Assembly: GCA_003224235.1 (NCBI GenBank)
Contig: QHYU01000185.1
Coordinates: 1 to 43,949 of the forward strand
From: Acidobacteriota bacterium
Lineage (GTDB): Bacteria > Acidobacteriota > Terriglobia > Acidiferrales > UBA7541
Reading direction: 5' to 3'
Length of the DNA: 43,949 nt
The position numbers and the translations under genes are program-made. Shown here piece by piece: positions 15,668 to 28,106 of this stretch. The notes under the pieces were generated by a model. That model did not search any database and was not told the DNA's origin. It saw only the letters and a list, made by a program, of their open reading frames with translations. Position 1 is the stretch's first letter. Each line of letters begins with the position of its first letter.

Positions 15668-16636
15668 CTAGCTGGAAACAGGGCCCGGCGCCTTGAAAGG
15701 CGGGGCGGCAATAGCGCTCTTGCGGCGCAGTCGGTGCGCCAGCGTTCCAGCAATCCCCTCCGGCAAGAACAGCACAACCAGCACAATTAACAGACCATAG
15801 ATAAGCAGGTGCGCCTCATGGAATATGTTTTTAAGAAGCTCAGCGGCGCTCTCCAGGATAACCGAGCCGATCAACGGCCCCAGAAACGTTCCCGCGCCTC
15901 CCAGCATGGCCACAATGGCCATCTCGCTCGAGATGTCGATCGAAAGCACCTGGTCGGGCACGATGAACAGAAAAAGGCTCCCGTATAATCCGCCTCCAAG
16001 AGCGGTCAGCGCGGCGCTGATTAGAAGCGCCCGAAGCTTGCAGCGCGTCGCGTTCACGCCGACCGAAAGCGCCGTGTCTTCGTCCTCGCGAATCGCCATC
16101 AGGTAATAGCCGAACTTGGAGCGTGAAACCCACGCCGTGATGCACAAAGCGACCGCCGTCAGCAGGACCGCGGCCAGGTAAAGCGACCGGCCGGAAGACT
16201 TCACGAATAAGCCGGGCACTTGCAAACCGACATCCCCGCCGGTCACGGCAGCGAGATTTTTCGCCGCCACCCGCAAGACTTCGGCGAAGGCGATTGTGGC
16301 CAGCGTGAAATACGGCCCGCGCAGCCGGAATGACACACCGCCGATCAGCGCGGCGAATAAAACCGCTAACAGCACGCCAAGCAGAAGCGCCAGCCAAGGG
16401 TGTATCCCTGCCTTGGAAAAGACGGCCAGACCGTAGGCGCCGGCGCCGAAGTAGGCCGCATGCCCCAAGGAGAGCTGCCCCGCATATCCCCCCACCAGAT
16501 TCCATGCCAGCCCTAAGGCCGCAAACAGGAAAACTCGAAAAAGCACTTGAAATAGGTAGTCGCTGCGCACAACCAGGGGAGCGGCCAGGCCGAGGATCAA
16601 GAAGAGGATTGCGATCAGGAGTTGCGCGCGTCTCAT
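15668..16636 (-). CDS. livM: Branched-chain amino acid ABC permease LivM
   Basis: The 322-residue protein begins MRRAQLLIAILFLILGLAAP and has about eight to ten hydrophobic helices. The family blocks are GLAWNLVGGYAGQLSLGHAA (N-terminal half), LRGPYFTLATIAFAEVLRVA and MAIREDEDTALSVGVNATRC with KLRALLISAALTALGGGLYG, which is the cytoplasmic EAA-like coupling helix, then GGAGTFLGPLIGS. ATG 16636 overlaps the livH stop (ATGA), so the longer open frame upstream is not used. It forms the inner-membrane channel with LivH. Confidence 0.94.
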   Translation of the reverse strand: MRRAQLLIAILFLILGLAAPLVVRSDYLFQVLFRVFLFAALGLAWNLVGGYAGQLSLGHAAYFGAGAYGLAVFSKAGIHPWLALLLGVLLAVLFAALIGGVSFRLRGPYFTLATIAFAEVLRVAAKNLAAVTGGDVGLQVPGLFVKSSGRSLYLAAVLLTAVALCITAWVSRSKFGYYLMAIREDEDTALSVGVNATRCKLRALLISAALTALGGGLYGSLFLFIVPDQVLSIDISSEMAIVAMLGGAGTFLGPLIGSVILESAAELLKNIFHEAHLLIYGLLIVLVVLFLPEGIAGTLAHRLRRKSAIAAPPFKAPGPVSS

Positions 16637-17511
16637 ACTCGTTGGCTCCCGAAGATTCCGCTCGGGCGCAGCGAGAGCACCGACAGAAAAATTACAAAGT
16701 CCACCGCCAGGGCCCATTCGTTTCCCCAATAAAGACTCGTGAGGTTTTCGACGACCCCTAACACCAGGCCGGCCATGGCAGCGCCTTGGATGGAACCCAT
16801 GCCTCCCAACACCACCATGACGAAGGCCTTGAGTGTGAACTGGTCGCCGACGGTCGGATAAAGGTAAAAGACGGGCAGCAACAGTCCGCCGGCAACGCCC
16901 GCAGCGGCGACGCCGATGCCGAACGAGAGTGCCTGAACGCGGTCAACGTTGATGCCCATCAGCGGCGCCGCGTAGCGGTTTTGCGCAATGGCTCGCGCAG
17001 CGCGCCCCAGCATCGTGTGCATCACAAAAAAGTAGAGAAGCGCTCCCAGCATGAGGGCGATGCCGAACGAGATCAGCCACGGCGCATTGAGAGAGATCTG
17101 GCTTCCGAGGCGCAAGTTCTTGCCAAGCAGCGGAAGATTGATCTGGTGATAGTCAGCCCCAAAGAGCAACTGAATTCCATCCGTGAGAATCAGCCCAAAG
17201 CCCAAAGTGAGAAGGATCTGCATGAAATCGGACCGGCCTCGGATGGGTTTCAATAGGCCCCGGTAAAACAGATAGCCTAGAAGGAACAAGAACATCGCCG
17301 AGCCGATAAAGCCGAAGTAAGGATTGAGCCCGGCTCCTTGAAACAGCAGATAGGTGACGTACATTCCCACCATCATGAACGCGCCGTGGGCGAAATTGAC
17401 GATGCGCATCACGCCGAAGATCAACGCCATGCCCATGCCAATAAGCGCGTAAAGCGATCCGGTCAGTACACCGTTCAGAATTGCTTGTAAAGCGGAGAAA
17501 AATCGCTCCAC
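16633..17511 (-). CDS. livH: Branched-chain amino acid ABC permease LivH
   Basis: The 292-residue permease begins MERFFSALQAILNGVLTGSL with the typical YALIGMGMALIFGVMRIVNF AHGAFMMVG block, the coupling segment RAIAQNRYAAPLMGINVDRV and the closing GGMGSIQGAAMAGLVLGVVE. It ends in LRPSGIFGSQRV, a common LivH terminus. Its stop overlaps the livM start. It follows livK by about 90 bp and is likely transcribed from the livK promoter. Confidence 0.95.
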   Translation of the reverse strand: MERFFSALQAILNGVLTGSLYALIGMGMALIFGVMRIVNFAHGAFMMVGMYVTYLLFQGAGLNPYFGFIGSAMFLFLLGYLFYRGLLKPIRGRSDFMQILLTLGFGLILTDGIQLLFGADYHQINLPLLGKNLRLGSQISLNAPWLISFGIALMLGALLYFFVMHTMLGRAARAIAQNRYAAPLMGINVDRVQALSFGIGVAAAGVAGGLLLPVFYLYPTVGDQFTLKAFVMVVLGGMGSIQGAAMAGLVLGVVENLTSLYWGNEWALAVDFVIFLSVLSLRPSGIFGSQRV

Positions 17512-17603
17512 ACTTGCCTCCCTTCATCTGCGAATCGCTAGCAAGTGCGGGAGCGCATCGGAGCGGCTCCCGTGCACCCCGAGCTGACCGGCGCCTTAAT
17601 CCC

Positions 17604-18818
17604 CTAACGCTTGGTCCAGGGTGGGGTGGGAATAATGGGTTTGCTTTCGGCAGCGTCGGCGGGCCAAACGACCTTGTACTGTCCACCCTGCACCTGGGTG
17701 ATCAGCACGGGATGCTGGTTCTGTCCCTTTGGGTCGAATCTTATCGGCCCGAACGTCGTCTCTGGCATGTCGAGCTGTTTGAGTGCATCCCGGATCGCCT
17801 TCGGGTCGGTCGAGTTAGCCTTCTTGATTGCCTCGGCCGCTGCGAGCAACGTGATATAGGCCTCGATAGCATGGTAGGCCGGATGTGACCCTGTTCGTTG
17901 AACATACTTATCGTCGAATTCCTTCGAGCCCTTCCATTTGGCGGATGGCAACCACTGGGAAACTGAGAAGGTGTACTCCGCATTACGCCCGGCGCCTTTG
18001 TCGGGTGTGGGGAACTCGGCCGCTGCAAAACCCGTGCCGGCCGAGGTGTAATAGGCTGGATTCAATCCGACCTGTTCCGCTTGGCGCATCAGCGTCGAGG
18101 CGTCCAGCAAGTAAGAAGCAAAGTAGATCACCGCGGGACTTCTCGCTTTCACACGCTGGAGGAGCGCCTTGTAATCCGGGGTGCTGGCCTGGTAGGCCTC
18201 CGTATCAACCACTTCGATGCCGGCTTGTTTGGCGGCTGCCTGCATGGCCTGCGCGTTTGACTGGCCGAAGTTCGTGTTCTCATAAATGATGGCCATTGTC
18301 TTCGGCGCGCCCATGCCTTTCAAGAAAGCGACTGTCGCCGTGGCATACGCGCCCGATCCGGCGCAGATCCGGAAGGTCCACGGCGAACCGGTCTCCATCA
18401 CGTTGTCTGCCGTGGCCGTGGGCATGAGCAGAGGGACCTGCTTTTGGGTCACGGCGGGAACAATCGCGCGGGTGTTTTCGCTGGAGTAGGCGCCGAGGAT
18501 GATTGGAACGTTGTCCAGATCCACGAGCTTGGAAACGCCTTGCACGGCTTGGTCGGGCCTACTTTGGTCGTCGTAGTAATCCAGCTCCACCGTCTTTCCG
18601 AGCAAGCCCCCTCTGCTATTCAGCTCATCGAGGGCGATCGCATAGCCGTTTTTGTGGGCCTGTCCGAACGCTGCGTTGCTGCCAGTTAGGGAAGTGATGG
18701 TGCCGATCTTGATCTTGTTGCGCGAGCCTTCGCCCTTCTGACTTACTCCTCCCTGACACCCGGTCAATGCCAAAGCACAAGCCAGCACTGCGGCAGAGGA
18801 TGCATGGGCGCTTCGCAC
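17604..18818 (-). CDS. livK: Branched-chain amino acid ABC substrate-binding lipoprotein
   Basis: The 404-residue protein is a periplasmic-binding-fold type I receptor. A lipoprotein signal peptide runs from the GTG start (VRSAHASSAAVLACALALTG C), with lipobox ALTGC and lipidated Cys at residue 21. The mature part begins IKIGTITSLTGSNAAFGQAH, then GGLLGKTVELDYYDDQS, GAYSSENTRAIVPAVTQKQV and IIYENTNFGQSNAQA. GTG 18818 is chosen because GAAGGAG lies 7 bases before it and because the -10/-35 promoter boxes at 18856-18884 exclude the longer frame. It captures amino acids or amides for LivHMGF; the exact ligand is not fixed by sequence. Confidence 0.93.
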   Translation of the reverse strand: MRSAHASSAAVLACALALTGCQGGVSQKGEGSRNKIKIGTITSLTGSNAAFGQAHKNGYAIALDELNSRGGLLGKTVELDYYDDQSRPDQAVQGVSKLVDLDNVPIILGAYSSENTRAIVPAVTQKQVPLLMPTATADNVMETGSPWTFRICAGSGAYATATVAFLKGMGAPKTMAIIYENTNFGQSNAQAMQAAAKQAGIEVVDTEAYQASTPDYKALLQRVKARSPAVIYFASYLLDASTLMRQAEQVGLNPAYYTSAGTGFAAAEFPTPDKGAGRNAEYTFSVSQWLPSAKWKGSKEFDDKYVQRTGSHPAYHAIEAYITLLAAAEAIKKANSTDPKAIRDALKQLDMPETTFGPIRFDPKGQNQHPVLITQVQGGQYKVVWPADAAESKPIIPTPPWTKR

Positions 18819-18855
18819 AGCGAGGCTCCTTCGTAGAATTCCTGGGAGGCGGCGG

Positions 18856-18884
18856 ATTATAGTGGCAGCCGCCCCTGAAAGCAA
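18856..18884 (-). promoter_or_regulatory. Sigma-70 promoter of the liv operon
   Basis: A perfect -10 TATAAT (minus strand, 18861-18856) is spaced 17 bp from TTGCTT (18884-18879). Transcription would start near 18849, about 30 bases before the GTG start of livK. Confidence 0.7.
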
Positions 18885-18954
18885 GGCGATTCCCGTGCCA
18901 ACATCATGGCTCCGCGAGACCTCGGCCTCGCTGCGCCGATGATCCCCGACCTTC

Positions 18955-19115
18955 GCGATGCCATTCCGAGGAGCTCCCTCGACTTCGCTCGGGGCAAGCC
19001 CCGGCGACGAGGAATCTGTTGTTTCTTCGACTTTTGCGAAAAAGGAGATTCCTCGCGGAGTTTTATCCCGCCCCTGGCGGGGCTCGGAACGACAATCAAA
19101 AGCACTTTTTCAGCA
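18955..19115. repeat. Palindromic element of the CATTCCGAG..CGGAACGAC type
   Basis: It begins CATTCCGAGGAGCTCCCTCG and ends CTCGGAACGACAATC, with CGAGGAATC and GATTCCTCG inside, followed by ACTTTTTCAGCAAGCT. It is related to 8919-9055, including the shared GAGGAGCTCCCTCGACTT and ACTTTTTCAGCA words. It lies between the livK promoter and the 3' end of the porin gene. Confidence 0.65.
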
Positions 19116-19186
19116 AGCTTCTAAGCTTGCTCGCTGGCTGGCTGACCGCTGGTTGTTGCTCCGGCGTGAAGCATTGCTCGCCCGGA

Positions 19187-20938
19187 CTACGGAAAGTAGT
19201 AGCGCAGCGAAGTCATAACAATGTTGTTAATTCCTACGGGTCTGCCACCGGTGCCCGCCCATGGCCTCCGGTGGACGTAGGAATACGACATACCGTACTG
19301 CAATGTGCCCTCTTTACCCCTCCAGAAGCGATACCAGAAACCGGGCTGAATCTGCCACACGTCGCGATTCTGAGCATTGCAGGGTTGCGTCGCGCTTGGA
19401 GTCTCGAGACTGCACCCAGAGAGGTTGTTAAGCGGAGAGCCGTAGCCAACCCCGATGGTAGTTGTACCAGAAATAGTTGTGTACGCCGAGCGGCCGAAGT
19501 ATTCGTTACCACCGTAGAGCCACAAATCCAACTTCGGGGCCGGGTGCAGCTCGAGGCCGACCAACGTCTGATAAGAGAGTATGGGGACAATCGTGCCGTT
19601 CGGACGCAGGGTTACGTCGCTGCCGTTCGCCGTTCCGTAGCGCCCGATGCCCCTGCCACCCATCGCCTGTACAGTGAAGTCGAACTTCTTCGCTACTATA
19701 GGCAAGATAAAACCAAAGCCCAGGCCGCCACCCCCCGTCACGTTATTGTTGCCAGTCAGGCGGTCACGGAAGAACCGGCCGAGTGCTTTGATTTCGTAGT
19801 GGCCCCAGCCGGGCTCAAAGGCGACCTTGGCGATGAGATCCGGGGCCAGATCCGTCGAGACGCCGGTCGCGCCCGGGGTGTTGCTGAGTGTGAAACCACT
19901 GTTCGGTGACTGTGCGTTGGGACTGGTGGCGAAACCGAGAACGTTTGCGGGTGGATTGATCACGCTCAGTACGGTCTCGGGATTCTCCACCGCGAAGGCG
20001 AACCAGGCTTTGTCGTTGAAGCCCTTGGTGACCCGGAAAGCTACCTGGCGCGCATAGGTGTACCCCACGTTAAATGAAGCGGTAACGGTCAGCGGAACAA
20101 ACAACGTGGTCGGCGAAATGCCTTTGCGGTTCGTCGTGAGCAGCGTCCAGGCCTGACCACCCAGGAAAGAAATACCGTTCTTCATCTCCACCTGAGCCCA
20201 AAGCTGGCGTATGCGCGGTTGGAAGCTGTTCGTCTGCACTTCGGTTGCGGTAGGCGCGGCGCCCTCGAAATCCATTTCGTAATAGCCGGCCGCCTTCCAA
20301 TCGTGAATCTTGCCCTCCAGCCCCAACGAGATACGACTATGGCGCGCCGTAAAACGAAATTCACTCAGGCGCGAATTGGAGCTGCCGGAGAACGGGGCGT
20401 TGCCGTAGGTGTCAAGCACATCGGCGTTCTCGTTGCGCACGCGAAAGACGGTGTTTGCCGCCAAGAACCCGCCAGGAGTAATGGTTATGCCGCGGAAATG
20501 GATTTGAGAGGGCTGCTCAAACTCCCTGAGGCGCTTTTCTACATCCTGTGTTGTCGCTCCCCCGCTGGTCTCAACCTTGAGATCGGCGACCGTGGTCTGG
20601 ACCTGGGTCAGTGTCGCCGCGGTGTTCTGGCTGCTGGTAGTAGCTGCTTGCGCTGCGCTCTGCGCTTGGGTAGCCGTCGATTGCAGCGTACTCAACTGCT
20701 GTTGTAACTGCTGCAACGTCGCATCGCGCCTCTGGGCTTCGTCGCGGAGTTGCTGAATTTGCTGCTGCTGCGCGTCGAGCGCCTCGCGCAAGACTTCGAT
20801 CTCACTGCTCGCAGTGGTAGCCGGCAGCTTGGCATTTGCCTTGGTTAGGGGTCTTAGCTTGTTTGTCGTCGCCTGTTGCGCGTGAGCTATGCCAGCCGCA
20901 AGGAACAAGGCAACAGTAAGCAAGAGATACTTCCTCAT
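19187..20938 (-). CDS. Outer-membrane porin with N-terminal coiled coil
   Basis: The 583-residue protein has a clear signal peptide (MRKYLLLTVALFLAAGIAHA). A long Gln-rich coiled coil follows (about 45-130; QQQQIQQLRDEAQRRDATLQ and similar heptads), then a beta-rich part that looks like a 16- to 18-strand barrel (alternating GFLAANTVFRVRNE, FRFTARHSRISLGLEG, WAQVEMKN and so on) ending in LRYYFP. The layout resembles DcaP-type trimeric porins, in which the coiled coil projects into the periplasm; the transported solute is unknown. TCAGGAGGTCAAGCC precedes ATG 20938. Two cysteines (GCSLETPSATQPC) may form a disulphide in a loop. It is divergent from the TonB receptor. Confidence 0.85.
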   Translation of the reverse strand: MRKYLLLTVALFLAAGIAHAQQATTNKLRPLTKANAKLPATTASSEIEVLREALDAQQQQIQQLRDEAQRRDATLQQLQQQLSTLQSTATQAQSAAQAATTSSQNTAATLTQVQTTVADLKVETSGGATTQDVEKRLREFEQPSQIHFRGITITPGGFLAANTVFRVRNENADVLDTYGNAPFSGSSNSRLSEFRFTARHSRISLGLEGKIHDWKAAGYYEMDFEGAAPTATEVQTNSFQPRIRQLWAQVEMKNGISFLGGQAWTLLTTNRKGISPTTLFVPLTVTASFNVGYTYARQVAFRVTKGFNDKAWFAFAVENPETVLSVINPPANVLGFATSPNAQSPNSGFTLSNTPGATGVSTDLAPDLIAKVAFEPGWGHYEIKALGRFFRDRLTGNNNVTGGGGLGFGFILPIVAKKFDFTVQAMGGRGIGRYGTANGSDVTLRPNGTIVPILSYQTLVGLELHPAPKLDLWLYGGNEYFGRSAYTTISGTTTIGVGYGSPLNNLSGCSLETPSATQPCNAQNRDVWQIQPGFWYRFWRGKEGTLQYGMSYSYVHRRPWAGTGGRPVGINNIVMTSLRYYFP

Positions 20939-21447
20939 GGCTTGACCTCCTGATCTTGAGAACTCCGCCTCTCGTCCCGAGAAACTCGACGTTACCCCGT
21001 GTCTAGTTGAAAGAGGCGGTTCTTGAGTGGGGGGCACCTTACGCCAGCCACTGCTGTCGAGTCAACGACCGATTTAGTCTCCGGCAGGGCTGTTTGCAGG
21101 CGGCTCCCGACAAACTGCGGCCATCTTGCTCACGACACTGGCAAGGCCAACATGCCAGAGGCAGCGGAAAAATAACTTGGAAACATAAAGCCCGACAATA
21201 ACTCTTCCTTAGGAATCCTGGTGTGCTGTTTCAGTCTGGCGCAGAGCGGCGCCTTTGAAACAGGAGACCGCACGTGAGGCTATTCGCGCATTCGCACCAC
21301 TTTGTAACTCCTTGATTCTCCTTCCTTAGCAGGGGCGCTCCGAGCCGAGTGTGGCCCCTCAAGTGCCCTCGCAATGCCGGGTTAAGCGGGGGGTGGCCCA
21401 GCCTCGCTGCTGCGATTCGGGGGAATTGCAAAGTAGGAGCGACGAAG
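20939..21447. promoter_or_regulatory. Divergent regulatory region between porin and TonB-receptor genes
   Basis: About 510 bases without a gene. An imperfect inverted repeat, CTTGAGAACTCCGCCTCT (20954-20971) with AGAGGCGGTTCTTGAG (about 21012-21027), lies in the porin leader. I looked for cobalamin and cyclic di-GMP riboswitch cores in front of the receptor and saw none. No consensus promoter stands out on the plus strand. Confidence 0.4.
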
Positions 21448-23607
21448 ATGAGAGAGCGGTGTGGGGAGCAAACGAGGGACCTGGGGGATTCTGCGGGTCT
21501 TGATTGGACCCGCCAATTTGATCCGGGCTCTCCGGCGGAATTTGCTGAAGCGGAGCCGGGAGCCGCTTGCAGGCCGGACACGAGTTCTGCGAGCAGTTTC
21601 CCGATCCTCAGCGTATTTCTCTGTGCCTCGCTGCTGCTGTCGCTGACGGCCTCCGCCCAGACCCAGAAGACCACGTCTGATCTCGGCGAGACTAGTCTCG
21701 AGGCGTTGATGAACATGGAGGTCACCTCGGCCTCGAAAAAACAAGAGAAACTCTCACAAACCGCGGCGGCGATTTACTTGATCACCCAGGAGGACATCCG
21801 GCGTTCCGGTGCCACCAGCATTCCGGAACTTCTGCGCATGGTGCCGGGATTGGATGTGGCGCACATTGATGCGAACAAATGGGCCATCAGTTCCCGCGGA
21901 TTCAACGAGCAGTTCGCGGACAAGATGCCGGTCCTGATCGATGGCCGGGCCGTTTTCACGCCGCTATTCTCCGGCGTGTACTGGGATGTGCAGGACACGC
22001 TGCTGGAAGACATCGAGCGGATCGAAGTGATCCGCGGCCCGGGGGCGACGCTGTGGGGCGCGAACGCCGTGAATGGCGTCATCAACATCATCACCAAGCC
22101 GGCCAAAGATACGCAGGGCGCCCTGTTGAGCGCGGGAGGCGGCAACCAGGAACGCGGCTTCGGGGCCGTCCGCTATGGCGGAAAACTCGGTGACCGAGGC
22201 CACTACCGCTTCTTTGCCAAGTATTTTAATCGTGATGCCTTTGCCCAGTCCTCCGGCGACGACGCCGTGGATGGTTGGAACATTCTCCGAGAAGGCTTCC
22301 GGACGGATTGGAAAGTGACGGACCAAGACTCGCTTACCGTGCAGGGCGACTTCTACAACGGGAGTGCAGGCGTTACAGTGCCGGAGGTGGTTTCGCTGTC
22401 TCCACCGAAGACCGGCTCCCTCGACGACCGCACCCACTTGGTGGGAGGGAACCTGCTGGGGCGGTGGCACCGCGCATTCTCGGACCGGTCTGACACAACC
22501 CTGCAGATGTACTATGACCGGGCCAACCGCAGAGACATACTACTCGGCGAAGTCCGCCATACGATCGACCTCGACTTCGAACATCACGTCGCCGTCCGCA
22601 ACCGGCACGATATCTTGTGGGGAATCGGGTACCGCGTTACCGCCGATCGAACCACCGGCAGCCTTACCTTCTCCTTTAATCCGAGCAGCCGCCGCGACAA
22701 CCTCTACAACGCATTCGTACAGGATGAGATCAACCTCGTCCCTGACCGGCTGCGCCTGACGCTGGGCACGAAGCTCGAGCATAACAATTACAGTGGGCTC
22801 GAAATTCAACCCAACATCCGCCTGCTTTGGACTCCACATCCGCATCACGCGGTGTGGGCGGCAGTTTCCCGGGCGGTAGAAACCCCCTCGCGCGAAGAGG
22901 CCAATGCCCGGATCAATGAGGCTGCCTTCCTAGGAGCGGACGGCACGACGAATCTTATATCCAAGTTCGGCAACCCTCGGCTCCCAGCGGAGACTGTTTT
23001 GGCCAATGAATTCGGGTATCGCGCGCAACTGAGTAGACGGCTCTCGCTGGACTTGGCCACGTTCTACAATGTCTACGCTAACCTACACACGGACGAGCCG
23101 GGCGTGCCGTTTTTCGAAGACAGCCCGCCGCCCCGCCACCGGGTTCTGCCGATCTTTCTTGCCAACAACATGCATGGGGAAACTTACGGCATGGAGATCG
23201 CGCCGAAATGGAACGTCACGGGTCGCTGGACTTTGAGCACCGGCTATACACGGCTTCAGACGCACTCGCACCTCGACCCGTCCAGCAGGGATTCCTCCGT
23301 CTCAGAGGAAGTCGCAGGCAGCAGCCCGCGCCATCAGTTGCACCTCCGGTCCTACCTCAACTTGCCTCATGGCTTGGAGTTCGATACCGCGGTGTATTAC
23401 GTCAGCCGCCTTTCCAATTTCGGGGTTCCCGCTTACACGCGGCTCGACTGTCGTCTAGGCTGGCGGCCGACGGAATCAGTGGAGATCACCATCGCGGGTC
23501 AAAATCTGCTGGACAAGCGGCACCCCGAGTTCGGTTCCACCGAGCAGCTTGCAAACGCGACCCAGGTCAAACGCAGCGTCTATGGGAAGTTGACGTGGCG
23601 CTTCTGA
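21448..23607 (+). CDS. TonB-dependent outer-membrane receptor
   Basis: The 719-residue protein carries a plug domain (about 95-215): SASKKQEKLSQTAAAIYLIT, EDIRRSGATSIPELLRMVPG, then the plug signature IEVIRGPGATLWGANAVNGV INIITK. A 22-strand-type barrel follows, ending in the TonB-receptor C-terminus YGKLTWRF with terminal Phe. ATG 21448 follows TAGGAG. A 48-residue polar stretch precedes the hydrophobic signal segment (about 51-70), unusually long. The ligand is unknown. Receptors of this subfamily (LEALMNMEVTSASKK) are commonly next to YfiR-like proteins and sensor kinases, as here, so it may act in signalling rather than, or as well as, uptake. The yfiR-like gene starts 29 bp downstream. 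Confidence 0.9.
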   Translation: MRERCGEQTRDLGDSAGLDWTRQFDPGSPAEFAEAEPGAACRPDTSSASSFPILSVFLCASLLLSLTASAQTQKTTSDLGETSLEALMNMEVTSASKKQEKLSQTAAAIYLITQEDIRRSGATSIPELLRMVPGLDVAHIDANKWAISSRGFNEQFADKMPVLIDGRAVFTPLFSGVYWDVQDTLLEDIERIEVIRGPGATLWGANAVNGVINIITKPAKDTQGALLSAGGGNQERGFGAVRYGGKLGDRGHYRFFAKYFNRDAFAQSSGDDAVDGWNILREGFRTDWKVTDQDSLTVQGDFYNGSAGVTVPEVVSLSPPKTGSLDDRTHLVGGNLLGRWHRAFSDRSDTTLQMYYDRANRRDILLGEVRHTIDLDFEHHVAVRNRHDILWGIGYRVTADRTTGSLTFSFNPSSRRDNLYNAFVQDEINLVPDRLRLTLGTKLEHNNYSGLEIQPNIRLLWTPHPHHAVWAAVSRAVETPSREEANARINEAAFLGADGTTNLISKFGNPRLPAETVLANEFGYRAQLSRRLSLDLATFYNVYANLHTDEPGVPFFEDSPPPRHRVLPIFLANNMHGETYGMEIAPKWNVTGRWTLSTGYTRLQTHSHLDPSSRDSSVSEEVAGSSPRHQLHLRSYLNLPHGLEFDTAVYYVSRLSNFGVPAYTRLDCRLGWRPTESVEITIAGQNLLDKRHPEFGSTEQLANATQVKRSVYGKLTWRF

Positions 23608-23636
23608 ATCCCAGCAGACTGAGGGCGAGCGCAGCA

Positions 23637-24260
23637 ATGGCCCCCGAGCGAGGCGCGACACGTTGCGTCTGGCCGCGCATGCTGCGCGTGACGGCCGGCA
23701 AAGTTCTCGCGCTGGTACTGGTCACCGCGTGCGCGGTGGCCGGCAGCGTGCCTCAGGCTGGCGCACAATCCGAGCCGCCCACCGAGTATCAGATCAAGGC
23801 CGCATTCCTCTACAACTTTGCCAAGTTCGTGGAGTGGCCCGCCGACGCGTTCGCCGATCCCCACTCCCCCATCGTGCTGGGGATTGTGGGCGAAGACCCA
23901 TTCGGCAACGTGCTGGACAAGATCGTGCTGGGTAAGACCGTCAACGGGCGGGGATTGGTGATCAAGCGATTGAAGCCGGGGCCGGACCTCCGAAACTGCC
24001 ACATTCTTTTCCTCAACTCATCGGAAAAAAAGCATCTGGCACCGATCCTGGAGAGCCTGCATGGATCGAGTGTGTTGACGGTCGGGGAGACGGACCGTTT
24101 TGCTCAGTCCGGCGGAGTGATCAATTTCATCTTCGAGGAGAACAAGGTGCGGTTTGAAATTAACTCGGAAACCGCAGCACGCGCCGGGCTGAAGATCAGT
24201 TCGAAGCTGCTGGCGCTAGCGCGGATCGTCGCAAACCAGCCGAACGGGGGAAAGAACTGA
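23637..24260 (+). CDS. YfiR/DUF4154 periplasmic regulator
   Basis: The 207-residue protein has a hydrophobic export segment ([20 protein letters not shown]) and then the DUF4154 domain: [85 protein letters not shown] and the terminal [12 protein letters not shown]. In Pseudomonas, YfiR is a periplasmic repressor of the diguanylate cyclase YfiN. Here it lies between a TonB receptor and a membrane sensor kinase whose stop and start are 1 bp apart, so it probably relays periplasmic or outer-membrane signals to that kinase. ATG 23679, which gives a cleaner signal peptide, is an alternative start. Confidence 0.85.
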   Translation: MAPERGATRCVWPRMLRVTAGKVLALVLVTACAVAGSVPQAGAQSEPPTEYQIKAAFLYNFAKFVEWPADAFADPHSPIVLGIVGEDPFGNVLDKIVLGKTVNGRGLVIKRLKPGPDLRNCHILFLNSSEKKHLAPILESLHGSSVLTVGETDRFAQSGGVINFIFEENKVRFEINSETAARAGLKISSKLLALARIVANQPNGGKN

Positions 24261-24261
24261 C

Positions 24262-27977
<3,716 letters not shown>

Positions 27978-27981
<4 letters not shown>

Positions 27982-28040
27982 GGATCTTGATCGCTGAAGA
28001 CGACCCTGTCTCGCGCCACATGTTGCAAGGCGGGGCTTGA
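27978..28040 (+). pseudogene. Response-regulator relic (first ~15 codons only)
   Basis: ATG 27978 overlaps the kinase 1 stop. The peptide [16 protein letters not shown] is the start of a REC domain, nearly the same as [16 protein letters not shown] at 31265. It then runs out into QGGA and a stop at 28038-28040. The phospho-acceptor Asp and everything after it are gone. Its position shows that a kinase plus regulator pair was duplicated and that this copy of the regulator was deleted. Confidence 0.8.
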
Positions 28041-28106
28041 AATTGACACTGCTCTTGGCCCTAGCGTCTTGCGTCGCGGACGAGCAAGGCAGTGGGAATA
28101 ACTGAG

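Noticed and set aside
15985-15995. TATAAT-like word inside livM
   Set aside because: It lies inside the coding sequence with no -35 partner and no downstream gene start.
20939-21447. Cobalamin or cyclic di-GMP riboswitch before the TonB receptor
   Set aside because: The conserved core words of these riboswitches were not found.
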